Shown here piece by piece: positions 1-10,719 of a stretch of 64,000 nucleotides of DNA. The stretch comes from Ascaphus truei (Eukaryota; Chordata; Amphibia; Anura; Ascaphidae), in NCBI GenBank assembly GCA_036426205.1, contig CM071568.1, positions 44,669,171-44,733,170 of the forward strand, read 5' to 3'. The notes below the pieces were generated by a model. The model worked only from the letters and a program-made list of their open reading frames with translations, did not search any database and was not told the DNA's origin. The translations under genes were made by a program, and so were the position numbers. How positions within the stretch are numbered: position 1 is the stretch's first letter; the number at the start of each line of letters is the position of its first letter.

Positions 1-111
1 TCTTATTTATCTCAGAGATTTCTACTGGAAATTAAGCTTGATACAAACCTGAAAACTTACCTGAATTTTGGTGACCTCTACCCTCTAACAATGTATGCAA
101 ATTAGAAACAC

Positions 112-1300
112 TGTATTGTATTGTATGTCTTTATTTATATAGCGCCATAAATGTACATAGCGCTTCACAGTAGTAATACATGTTGTAATCATATAAATAA
201 CAAATAATATAAATAACAGGTCATGGGAATAAGTGCTTCAGACATTAAAGTAACATTAAGGAAGAGTAGTCCCTGCTCCGAGGAGCTTACAGTCTAATTG
301 CTAGGTAGGGGAACGTATAGAGACAGTAGGAGGGAATTCTAGTAAGTGCGTCTGCAGGGGGCGAAGCTTTATGTATCATGTGTCCAGGATTATCCACAGT
401 GCTATTCATACGCTTCTTTAAGCAAATGTGTCTTACAGTGGGTCTTAAAGGTGTGAGATAGAGAGGGTGGCTACTTCGGGTATTGAGGTTGAAAGGGCAT
501 TCCATATTTGCGGGGGTTCAGTCAGTGTGAGAAGTTTAAGGTTGTCAGAGTGGCTTTAGTGTGTACAAAATGAAGGGACAAAATAAGGGACTTCTTGAGA
601 CGTACACGCGAAGAGTCGGGAGGGGTTGCAAAGCGGAAATTAGGGGCTGAGATGTAGCGGGTGAATGGGCAGAAGAATGTAAAGCTTTAGCAAAGTGAGG
701 ATGGAGAATTGAGTGTGAGATGCGGGGGATTTGATCGACGCCAGGAGAGGGATGTTCAGGAGGGATAACCGGATACAGATTTAGAAAGAGTAGAGTGATT
801 GCGGCAGCGACGTTTAGGAGTAGATTGTAGAGTGAGACAAGATTTTCAGAGGCAGTGGAGGCCGGACAGCAGGATGTTACAGGTAATCGAGACGTGGAGA
901 GAATGAGGGTGTCCGATTCAGGGATGTTTTAGTAGTCGAGTAGCAGACAGGAAAAGGGCGTGATCTTGGTGGTGATATTGCGGAGTGAAAAAGGCGCAAG
1001 TTTAGGAACGTTTGTAATGTGAGAGGAGAAGGTGAGATGGGTGGAGGAATCGGTAGTGTGAACCCCTAGTGCAAGCGTGCTGGTGGCTGGGTGGCTGTGG
1101 GGGAGGCGTGATCGTATTGGTTCCAACAGTGAAGGTGAAGGAGGTATAATAGGAAGGGGCCAAGGTTTGGGAGGACAAGTAATAGTAGCTCGTTTCTGCC
1201 ATGTTAAGGTGGCCTCCAGGATGAGTACCAGACAAAAGTCATTCAGAGGGACTTTGGTCTGCCTTTATAGGCAGGTATTAAGGTCAGGCGGGTTGGGGAA
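112..1300 (-). mobile_element. L2-type LINE, 3' part, antisense, decayed
   Basis: Read on the minus strand this is the end of a non-LTR retrotransposon. The cleaner copy at 24,246-25,195 encodes residues such as HLNMTKTELLILPP and LTQALILSRLDYCNLLLSGL, typical of the region after the RT domain in L2 LINEs. The 3' end holds the widespread tail motif around TATATAGCGCCATAAATG (about 138-156) and a short ATACA-type terminal repeat near 112-125. A further conserved tail block lies at about 268-300. The frame is shattered here. The RT core and endonuclease are absent, so it is a 5'-truncated, dead copy. Clade assignment is from motif recognition only. Confidence 0.75.
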
Positions 1301-2165
1301 CAGGTAATAGTTTTGACAGAAGTAACTATTCATTGTTTTATGACTGCACTGGTGTTTTTAAAGAGACCAATACTCCAGTTCTGGTACCGCAGAGGTCCAC
1401 GAATGAACGTTTATTACAGTTATAAAACCTTGGATGCATGCTCCACGAACGTCTATAAGGACAATCAACTAGGTGTACAGCGGTAACGGTGTATATTAGC
1501 CTAGTATTTAATTGTTCAGTGTCTGTTGTGAAGAGTATGGAGTACGACAAACAAAAAATGTATTGTGCAAATCCGCGAATGTTGCTGCGTTTAGACTTTA
1601 GTGACACTGAGCGATCGAAGACCAGTTTATAAATTGGCTCTAGTCATGATATCAGTTATGCCATTAATCTAGTCTATGTACAGAAATACTAACTTATTCA
1701 ACATAATAAAACCAAAAAGTTTTTTTTAATGGGTGGTGGGAGTGGCCTTGGGGGGTAGTGTGTGGTCTGAACGGCTGGTACTCTGCAGCATTTATGAGCA
1801 GACACGTGGCAGGTAAATTATAATAGCAGCAAGGTTCAACAAAATACGACAGGACAGGGATAGGAATGAAAACCCCTGCTCCGGAGAGCTTGCATCGCCT
1901 GAGTGGTGTGTGGGGTAAAGAAGGAAGCTTATCTTCAAAACCTCTCGGTACCTCCATGAAATAGTATATAGTGGAAGAGAACTGCATCCACTTTCTGTTT
2001 TGGTCGTTGTCGTGCTGAAAATTGAACAACAAGTTCGAAAAAAGCATTTTTTTCAACATTTCCTCCAATCTGGTATATTTTAATAACCTTCATGTGACCT
2101 GTCCCTTCGCACATTTTCCGCTGCCCCAGACCGGTATAGGATGTGAAGGTTGGGAAGAGCAAGTA
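1301..2165. other. Unclassified repeat-derived stretch, no gene
   Basis: This stretch recurs at 4,860-5,560, 22,600-23,285 and 25,226-25,940. It has no open frame conserved between the copies. It carries a short GT run (TGTGTGTG) in the other copies, and scattered poly-T. It is probably internal sequence of an old element. I see no promoter or RNA gene in it. Confidence 0.5.
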
Positions 2166-2174
2166 GTCCGCAAG

Positions 2175-2400
2175 CATGAGGTTTCACAATCCCTACATAG
2201 GCAGAGGTGCGTTTGTTGTGTGTGCTGCTGTTGGTCCTTACCGCAGGAGGTTGATGGGGAAAGATACACTATATAAGTGTACTAAGCGTGGAAGCTCTTG
2301 CCGGAAAGCAAGGCACGGGGGACAAAAAGGGATTATATGGGGGGGGTGTACAGTTTTTGTTTGTAAAGTAAAGCAATGTGCAACAATCTGCTATATTAAT
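2175..2400 (+). pseudogene. Ty3/gypsy RNase H relic (module 1)
   Basis: This is a degraded copy of the RNase H relic best read at 26,564-26,730. The equivalent of the TDA-containing strand is around 2,190-2,230 and the KLLP-like segment around 2,290-2,310. Frameshifts and stops are frequent. An AATAAAG-like stretch and the line TGCTATATTAATGTATT follow, as in the other modules. It lacks the roughly 500 bp that precede the relic in the modules at 5,600-6,165 and 26,000-26,560. Confidence 0.5.
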
Positions 2401-2470
2401 GTATTTATTATTAAGCCACCAGAAGTAACAATAGCGTACTGAGGTGTTCACTTGTGAGAAAGGCGGCAAG

Positions 2471-2935
2471 GCCCTGTGCCCCCGCCTGCCTACCTAGCTG
2501 CACGTAGCGAAGGGCCCGGTCCGTCCCCTCAAGTGGTATGGCCTGGGGCCCGGGGGGCTGCCGAGGGGGGCGGTCAGCGCTGGGGGGCGAGAGCTGCTCC
2601 TCGTCCTTCTCTCATATGAATTGAGAAGTGCAGGACTCGGGGGCGGGGCGTGGCTAGGCATACGGCAACCCCCCGGGGAACGGGCGTTTGTCATGCGGGC
2701 ATGAGTGCTAAGCCTGCCGGGTGACGTCATGGGGCCGGGGGCGAAAGGCCCGGAGAATAGGCCGTCAGCTGCCCGGCCACCCAAGGGCGCCCCCGGGGGG
2801 GGGGGGGTGGGGGGGCACTGCCCCACGCACGCCCCCCGGGGGCGCCGCCGGTCGTCGGGAATCCTCCGTGCGTGAGCTACAGAGCGCAATGGTGTATGCT
2901 GGGGGGCTGTTCGGTTGGACGTGGTTCGGAGGGGC
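2471..2935. promoter_or_regulatory. GC-rich, CpG-bearing segment with a CRE palindrome
   Basis: This stands out from the AT-rich surroundings by very high G+C and frequent CpG. It contains the CREB/ATF palindrome TGACGTCA at 2,722-2,729 and a G homopolymer run near 2,798-2,812. The counterpart at 23,555-23,905 carries the same CRE. No coding gene is recognised. Long open frames here are by-products of GC content. Promoter function of an old mobile element is possible but not shown. Confidence 0.45.
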
Positions 2936-3490
2936 TGCCTTTAAGCTTTTCTCCATTCTGCTTTTTTGTGTACTTTTCTTGTTTTCTTTTTTTACCCGGC
3001 GTTCCCTGTGTTCCCCCACCGCCCTTCTCCTCGTTCTCCCCGTTTCTTTCTTCTCGCTTTTTGCCTCTGGACTTTTGCCCCTTTCGCCGTCCTTCTTGTC
3101 TTTACTTTGCTCCTGTTCATTCCCTTTCTCTTTATCTGAGTTTACCCCATATTTGGGATTTTTGTCCTCTGCATATAGAAGGTGTTCAGGTTTGGCTAAT
3201 CCTATTCCTAGGACGTTGGTGTACACCCACTGAACTTGTGGGGTTTTGTGTCGGTGCCCCGGTGGGGCTCGCGCCCCCACAGTGCTGGTGGTGTGTACGC
3301 TCTGTCTTCCCTCGTCCTCCCCTTCCTCTTCTTTCTCTCCCTTTTCCTCTATCTGCTTCCTTTTCACCTATCTTCCATCCTTTCCCTCTTTTTTCTTTTC
3401 TTTTTTTCTCTGTGCTCATTGCCCCCCTTCCCCCGCACCCGCTTTCTCTCGACTGTTTGATGTCTATGGGGGGAGGGAGTATATAATAAA
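2936..3490. repeat. Pyrimidine-rich (CT/TTC) low-complexity tract
   Basis: The + strand is dominated by C and T runs from about 2,940 to 3,160 and 3,310 to 3,445. Between them lies a non-repetitive 150-bp stretch. The tract is absent from the equivalent place in the downstream copy (about 23,830-23,990). It ends in a G-rich patch and ATAATAAA. The open frames across it are low complexity and I do not call them genes. Confidence 0.6.
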
Positions 3491-3782
3491 TTTTTGAGTC
3501 GAATAAAGCCGTGGGGGGTGGTAATCTGTCTCTGTATCTGTGGTAGGTTTCTTATAAGATAGTTGAAAGTTTAAGTACGTTAAAGTTGAAAATTCTTTCT
3601 GCCAGTGACAGGTAACATTGTCAGAACATATGCGATCAATTTGTTTAAAAATGAATATTACTGATAATTCCTTATTTATCTCATGAGATTTCTACTGGAA
3701 ATCAAGCTGATGACAACCTGAAAACTTACCTGAATTTTGGTGACCTCTACCCTCTAACAATGTTAGCAAATTAGAAACACCG

Positions 3783-4850
3783 TATTGTATTGTATTTCTT
3801 ATTTATTAGCGCCATAAATTACTAGCGCTTCACAGTAGTAATACAGTTTTGTAATCATATAAATAACAAATAATATAAATAACAGGTAATGGGATAAGTG
3901 CTCAGACATTAAAGTAACATTAAGGAAGAGTAGTCCTGCTGTCCGAGGATCTTACAGTCTAATTGCTAGGTAGGGGAACGATAGAGACAGTAGGAGGTAA
4001 TTCTAGTAAGTGCGTCCTGCAGGGGGCGAAGCTTTATGTATCATGTGTCCAGATTATCCACAGTGCTATTCATACGCTTCTTTAAGCAAAGTTGTCTTAC
4101 AGTGGGTCTTAAGGTTGATTGGGATAGAAAAGGGGGAAGGTGGCGCGTATGGTGACGGGGAGGGGTAGGGGATAGGAGGAGGGGAATTATGTCAATAGTT
4201 GCGGGGCAGTCAGGTTATAAACGGTTGGGGGAGAGAGGTTTAGGGGTACAATAGGGCGAAGGGGAGAAAGAAGGGGACATCCTGTGAGAAGAGGACTCAA
4301 GAGGTCGGGTGGTGGCAGCGATGGAAACGAAATTGGAGTGGGCTTGAGATACGGAAGGGCAGGAGTCAGAGAGTGGTTCAAAGAGACGTTAAAGAGGTTA
4401 CGTGAGGACGGAGGAATGTGAGTGTAGATGCGGATTTTGATCTATGGGAGCCGAGGAAGGAGGTGGTTCAGGGTAGGGGGGAGGGACTCGGAGACAGATT
4501 TAGGAAGGTGAGTAGTCGTATTCTGGCAGCAGCGTTTAGATAGTGTTGTGGGGAGACAGGTGAGAGGCAGGAGGCCGGACAGCAGGAGGTTACAGTACTC
4601 GAGACGGGAGAGAATGAGGGGCCTGAGTCAGGATTTTAGTGTCGGGTAACAGAGAAGGGCGTGACCACAGTAATGTGGAAGGAGGTGTATAGGGCCGGGT
4701 TTGGGAGAAGTATAAGGAGCTCTGTTTTTGTCATGTTATAGATGGCCATCCAGGATGAATATTCAAAGTCATTCAGAGACTTTGGTCTGTATAGCAGGTG
4801 TAGGTCGCGGGTTTGAAAGGTAAATAGTGGCAAATAAATATCATTGTTTT
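3783..4850 (-). mobile_element. L2-type LINE, 3' part, antisense (second module)
   Basis: This is the same element as at 112-1,300 and 24,246-25,195. The 3' tail is at about 3,783-3,850 (GTATTGTATTGTATTTC, then the AGCGCC block). The coding remnant runs back to about 4,800, where minus-strand residues KTELLILLPNPALYTSFHI are visible. It has many indels and no intact frame. Confidence 0.7.
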
Positions 4851-6159
4851 TATGTGTTTTTTTAGAGGAACACAATATCCATTGTGTTAACAGAGGTCCA
4901 AACAATTAAGTTATAAACATTGATGCATGCTCCAAACGTCTGCTTAAATGATAAAGGGTAAATTACATAGCCTATATTTAATGTGTCAGTGTTCTTTGGT
5001 GAGCGATGGACAAACGAGTTCTTTGATGAAATCCCTAAGTTGGTTGCTTTAGAGACTTTAATTGACCTGAGCACAATACAGTTTATAAATTGTTCCTTAG
5101 TATAATATCAGTTATGCCATTTATCTACTATTTACAGAATACTAACTTATCAACAGTAATAAACCAAAAAGTTTTTTGTAGAGTGGGGGTGGCCTTGGGG
5201 AGTGTGGTGTTGCAGCTGTACTCTGCACTTTATGAGGCAATACAGTGCAGGAAATTATAATACAGTAAGTGCAAACAAGCAACATCAGACAATAGAATGA
5301 AAACCCTGCTCCGGAGAGCTTGCAATCTGAGTGTGTGTGTGTGTAGAAGGAGCTATCTCTCAAACCTCTCTAACCTCCACGAAATAGAATAGTGAGAACT
5401 GCATCCACATTTCTGGTTTGTCTTGTAGCGTGTCTGAAAATTGAACAAAAATGTTCAAGAACAGCATTTTTTTCAACATTTCCTCCAATCTGTATAACAT
5501 CATGTGACCTGTCCCTTGCCACATTTTCCCTGCCCCAGACGGGGATGAAGGTGGGGAAGAGCGGGGTATTATTTCTGTGTAATGGGGTGCAGAGGATTAT
5601 ATATCCCTAATTTTATGGGCGAGAACTAAATAGAAATAGTGGGGTGTCTATTTCTTTATTTTATATTTTGTAATACACTTTCAGCATGAAAGCTACATTG
5701 AGATATTAATCTCACTTTCAAGCACAGCATGTCCTGCGCAGGCATAAAGTGATTTGAAAAAATCACACACAAGCAGTATGAATCAGCATATCATCTATGG
5801 TACGTGAGTTAAAACCAGTGTTTTATTTATTGTGATTTATGTAGCTGGAAAGAGATAATATTTTGGCTAGAAAAGTTAGAGTGTTTACTCAGTTTGAAAC
5901 AGCGTGGGTACTTTTACTTATAGAGGAGTTCTCGTGTAATCTATGCCCGTGAATGCTAATTGAGGCAATTTTCTCAGTTCATTTCCTTAAGTGGGATCTA
6001 GGTAGTTGTAAGGTGTATACCGACAGCCAAGGTAGTCATTATCATAGTTAGTTTTTTCTTGTTTTACTGATTTTTTAAAGGGCAATTGTTACCTGTCACC
6101 AATAACTATCTCAGGGGGTCACACAGGCCAGGCCTAGTATCTGGGAGGCTCAAACCCTC
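4851..6159. other. Unclassified stretch, no gene
   Basis: Matches 25,226-26,560 of the downstream copy. It includes a short GT run near 5,331-5,342 and AT-rich blocks. No frame is shared between copies and no known element was recognised. The segment from about 5,560 to 6,165 is missing from modules 1 and 3. Confidence 0.45.
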
Positions 6160-6164
6160 AAGTG

Positions 6165-6350
6165 TCCCAGAGGATTTCATCCTGCATACAGATGCTTTTG
6201 TGGTGTGCTTGCTGTGGTCCTTACCCAGGAGTTGTATGGGAAATACACTAGAAATGATACGTAAGCTGGAAGCTCTTGCCAAAGCAAGGGCACAACAAGA
6301 AATTTTATATTGGGGTGTACAGTTTTTGTTGTGTAAATAAAGCAATGTGC
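6165..6350 (+). pseudogene. Ty3/gypsy RNase H relic (module 2)
   Basis: The segment reads FILHTDAFVV near its start, as in the cleaner copy at 26,564-26,730, followed by decayed sequence and an AATAAAGCAATGTGC stretch near 6,338. It is a small scrap of gypsy-type pol with no intact domain. Confidence 0.5.
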
Positions 6351-6929
6351 AACATATCTGCTATATTAATGTATTGTCTATTGCACACAAAAGAGATAAG
6401 CTACTATTTCAATTTAGAAAACTAAGTCTAGTTTTCTTTATTTTTTGTTAGTATCTTAAAAACGTCACCCTTGTCTATTCATGTTTATATAAATATATAA
6501 TAACGTTAGTCCGTTTAATCTGTCTTGATCTGTGGTATTTCTTAAATAGTTTTTAAGTACATTAAAGTTGAAAATAATCTTTCTGCAGTGACAGGTAACA
6601 TTGTCAGGATAAAAAAAAAATTATAGCCCCATTTTCTCAACCTCCCACCCTTACTCTTCTTCTCTTCTTCCTCTCCCCCATCAACCCCTCCCTCCCTCCT
6701 CTTCTCCCCTCTTTCTCTTCTTCCTCCCCCCTCCCCTCAACAAGGGTGGAACAGGGCGGCAGAGTAGGAGGATGGCGGGACACACACCCATACACACACA
6801 ATCAATCAACCTGTACACACACTTAAGACAATTGGGGCCCTGTTCGATATTTGTGTATTAGTACCTACCACCTTCCCGTGAGGGTAAATAAATAAATTAC
6901 ATATACATATGTAGCCAGGTCCCCTCTGC

Positions 6930-7660
6930 GGTTGCTGCCCCCGCGACCGCCCCCCCTCTTTTTCCTGCTGCCGGGATCACTCATAGAACCCGAAGGCATT
7001 TTTGGAGGGTGGGGGCCAGTGCAGGGAGCGGGTTAGCGTTCCGGCGGTTCCAGGCGGCTCCCGAGCAAGGCGCCGCCATCGTGTTATATATCGCGCATGC
7101 GCAGTAAGTCCCGGCGGCCCGGCAGAGTTCGCGCATGCGCAGGATAAGCGCGCGAAGCCCTAGCCTACCAGGGAAGGTGATAGCCAGGGACTACAGATCC
7201 CATGAGCCTAGGGGACCCATGTGACGCCAGGGAGCCAATAGGGCTGCAGGAGCTCCTGCTTGCAGGAATTAGATACATTTCGCGTGTGAGGAGCAGTTAG
7301 TTCTTGACCAGGAGAGCTAGGGGAAGGAGGTGAGTGCAGGGGTCATGACCCACTGCAATAGGCCGAACACCCCTAGGCCCCAGATGGGTCCTGAACTCCC
7401 CCTTGTGTTGGGCTAGGGACTGGCCCTAAGTTAGTATCTATCCCTTTAGTGTTAGTGGTAGATAGGGACACAGGGGCTGACGCGCTCCCGGAACGGAGGC
7501 TGGGCTCAGGCCTACGCCACAGAGACTATATCCAGGGTGGGATCGCCCCTGGCGGCCCGTGCAAAGGACCCGGGATCAGGAACATCACCAAGCGACTGAT
7601 CCTTTGCGAAGTTGTTTGCTGACCCGAGTGCAGAGAGCGCCGGCAGGTACCTCATAAGTG
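6930..7660 (+). promoter_or_regulatory. CpG-rich promoter-like cassette 1 (upstream copy)
   Basis: Two NRF1-type palindromes GCGCATGCGC lie at 7,093-7,102 and 7,131-7,140. An ACTACAGATCCC block resembling the ZNF143/Staf site follows at 7,190-7,201. The cassette is the counterpart of 27,300-28,100 and is also related to cassette 2 at 9,400-10,300. No gene follows it. Most likely it is the regulatory part of a retroelement LTR, though LTR ends were not resolved. Confidence 0.5.
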
Positions 7661-7954
7661 CACCCCCCTATACCATCCTAACCATTCTAGGTTGACATAG
7701 TGGCAGCCTACCACGGAACAAAGAGGGGGTAGGCTGTGCCGGGTGTACATGTGGCGAGTATACTCCTAGTGGAGTAAGGACACTGAGAGACTGAGGTACC
7801 TGGTGGAGACAACCCCTAGAAGGGAAGTTCAGTGGTAGCCGTATAGAGTATGGTTTGCCTGCATATATAGTTCTGGTTACAGTAAACGTGGTTATATATA
7901 TGATATATTATATATCTATAGATATATAGTATATATATTATATATAATATATAA

Positions 7955-9079
7955 GAGTAAAAAGAGAAAAAGAAGCGCCCGCATCCTTGTGTAAAATCAG
8001 ATGACCAAAGTTTTAATATCTCATGGACAAGCCAAATGCACACTTACAATTTGTCTGATAAAAAGCATGTTATGGGACCTGCCCATGCACCAACTGAGGA
8101 CTCCTCGGTCTCTTCTTTGTGTGTGAGGTCATGATTGGCTCCAAAAAGGATGTTGCTGTCAGCTGCTGTCTCCAGGGGATAATCCTTGTGTTTGTGGACA
8201 CTCAATCTCCACAATGCAGCTGCCATTTAGCCTTTCTTCTCACACTTGAAACCGGAAAAAATCTTCAGGCAAGTCCTTGCCTCCTCACGCTGGTGCTGAG
8301 AGCTGCCCTGTCACTGTGGTCACTGCCAGATATCCCTACGCGTTTCTTCCGTGCGGATTTCATCAGGGGATCCTCACAAACACTAAGGATTACTCCCCTG
8401 GAGACAGCAGCTGACAGCAACATCCTTTTTGGAGCAAATACTGACACTCACACACAAGAAGACCGAGGAGCCTCATTGGTGGTCTGGCAGGTCCCATAAC
8501 ATCTTTATTTATCAGACAAATTGTAAGTGTGCATTTTCTTGTCCATGAGATATTTAAAACTTTGTTCATCTGATTTTACACAAGGATCGGGCGCTTCTTT
8601 TCTCTTTTTCTCTAATAGGTACTGTGGGAGTTCGGTGAGCCCAAGAAAAGCACCTGGACCTTTTGCAAATCAACTTATCTGGACACATGGTGGACTTAAG
8701 TATTTTTAATATTCACTGCATTTATAGGTTCATAATCGTGTATTGAATTTTTCATTGCCTATCACATGAACCCATTTTTTATATTTGCATTTTTTTAGTT
8801 AGTCCCAGTGACACTCAGTGTCTTTTTACCCACATCAATTGGCAATATCTTTTTTATGCTTTTTTTTATTTTTTTATTTTTATAGTTATGCACACTTCTT
8901 TTTTGCTTTTGTGTTTTTATCCAATAGTCACTTTTAGTTTTTCCTGCCATAATACATTGTATTATTTCACCACACTGTTATTGGGCAATTTGCCTGGTGC
9001 AATTTCTTGCCACATCTATCAGGGCTGCAGCAATTTAGTATAGTGTGTGAAGGGCGCTGTCTATATTTTCTGTCACTTT
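7955..9079. mobile_element. Foldback element with hammerhead-like motif (upstream copy)
   Basis: Inverted arms lie at about 7,958-8,200 and 8,373-8,612, joined by a loop. The outermost arm sequence is AAGAAGCGCCC on the left and its complement GGGCGCTTCTT on the right. An unpaired tail of about 465 bp follows to 9,079. Both outer ends abut (TA)n runs (7,891-7,955 and 9,080-9,118). The cleaner copy is at 28,363-29,497, where the structure is described. Confidence 0.65.
8331..8374 (-). ncRNA. Hammerhead-like motif (upstream copy)
   Basis: On the minus strand CTGATGA (complement of 8,360-8,366) and GAAACGCGTA are present with a shortened stem II loop compared with the copy at 28,731-28,774. The two-base loss in the loop fits the general indel noise of this copy. 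Confidence 0.45.
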
Positions 9080-9080
9080 A

Positions 9081-9118
<38 letters not shown>

Positions 9119-9131
9119 CATATATATATAT
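9080..9131. repeat. (TA)n microsatellite
   Basis: A run of TA dinucleotides with two small interruptions. The matching run in the other copy (29,498-29,552) is longer and purer, so its length differs between copies. Confidence 0.9.
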
Positions 9132-9399
9132 CCTGAGTACGTGGTTATTGTATATGTGGGTCCTGTGTAGACTTCGCTTCTAATATCCCTAGAACCCTAC
9201 ACAGGTGGAGGCGCTGAACCAAGAAACGACCAGAGGATTACCCCAGGCTCTCCACTGGCGGAGGCTTCAGACCTCCTGTGTAGCCGACAGGTATAACGCA
9301 CCACACTGGTAACATATAGGTTCCCCTTACATTCATAATATGTATATGCGATCGGGGGGTTGAGGAAACACCCGTTACACAATATAGCCCTGGTCCCTT

Positions 9400-10640
9400 A
9401 CCAGCTTGGGTCCCCGGGTATGGTGCGCTTCCATGGACGAACCCCTCGGGTCAGGGTAGGTGCCGCGCAGTCAGCAAGACGAGTGCGGTGGCCATCTGTG
9501 TTTGGCGAAATGGCGCCCTCATGCGCAGCGGAGGTGGCAGGCAAAGCCAGGAGGAAGTAGAGAGCAGGAAGGCCCCACGAGATTTTGCGCATGCGCAGGA
9601 AAGTGGCGCGGTGGCCACTAGCATTAGCGCAGGCGCAGATAGAAAAAGGTAGGCGGCTATTAGAGAGGCGCCCATGCGGTCTCCATAGGCAAGAGCCTTC
9701 TTGGGACTACAGTTCCAGGAGGTATAGCGTGCAGGCAGTCAGGTGCTTAGTCTTAGCCATAGGGCTGAAGAATCCTCCTGTTTAGGGGGAGATCTAGTTA
9801 GGGGATATTGCAGGTTTGCAGGAAGGAAGTCACTCAGGGATGGGAGGCACAGGGGAGGAGGTAGGTGTGCAGGGTAGGGACCAATGCACTAGGCCAGAGT
9901 ACCTCCCCAGGCCCCAGCTAGCCCTGAGTCACCAGTGAGTTGCTGCAGCTAGGACAAACCCCAGATAGGGATGCTGCCACCTTAGCTGAGCAGAATAGCA
10001 AAGTTCAACAATTGTTGCTTTGCAGTGCAGCCAGAGTAGTTAGCTTTTGCTGTTTCAAGGAAGACCCCTCAGTGGTGAAGGGGGGGTGCTTTCTATAGTA
10101 TCACAGTGTATGTGATAGCACCGGTGCCGTTGCACGTGGTGATCGCAGCCAGAGTCTGGGGATCAGACAGACACTACTGTAAGAATCTCTCTGCATCAGG
10201 GACTAGGCCAGAGGTAATCCTCCAGGGCCCAGTTTAGTTCCCTGAGTCACTGTAAAGTGTTCTATGTGGCTTGATTAGGGAAGGCCTTAAGATAGGGCTC
10301 TTTCCACATAGCTAGAGAGGGGAGAGATATGCTGCAGGACGTTGCCTGAACGCCAGTGCAGCTTGATAGCTGAAAGGAGATCTGGACTCAATAGTAGAGA
10401 CTGTTCTCAAGGAATCATCGGCTGGGGTCCTTCCTAGTTGAGTCAGACGGTGGAATCATTCCCTGCGAGCAGCGTGTCACGCAGTCTGGACCACATTGCA
10501 GAGTTGCTGAGTGTTGCTGATTATCCTGGTCAGGACTATGACCAGGAAGGTATATTAAGTGCACCACTGGGCCCCAACACAGGGAAGCGCAATCCCTCAC
10601 ACGTACACTATAGCTTGTGGACACTCAGAGGTTAAGTGCC
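9400..10640 (+). promoter_or_regulatory. CpG-rich promoter-like cassette 2 (upstream copy)
   Basis: It holds a GCGCATGCGC palindrome at 9,587-9,596, a damaged one near 9,520-9,530, and a GGACTACAGTTCC block near 9,703-9,715. It is the counterpart of 29,815-30,640. Text such as AGGCCAGAGTACCTCCC near 9,891 aligns with cassette 1, so the two cassettes are diverged paralogues. Cassette 2 is followed by an ATT microsatellite at 10,697-10,717. Confidence 0.5.
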
Positions 10641-10719
10641 CAGGCACATTGGTGCACTAAGTCTGAGTGTGATGCAATGATGTCCATGTAAAGAGTTATT
10701 ATTATTATTATTATTATGC

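Noticed and set aside
2494..3490. Frames of 130-204 codons in the GC-rich and CT-rich tracts
   Set aside because: Low-complexity translation on both strands. Not kept in the equivalent region near 23,555-23,990.
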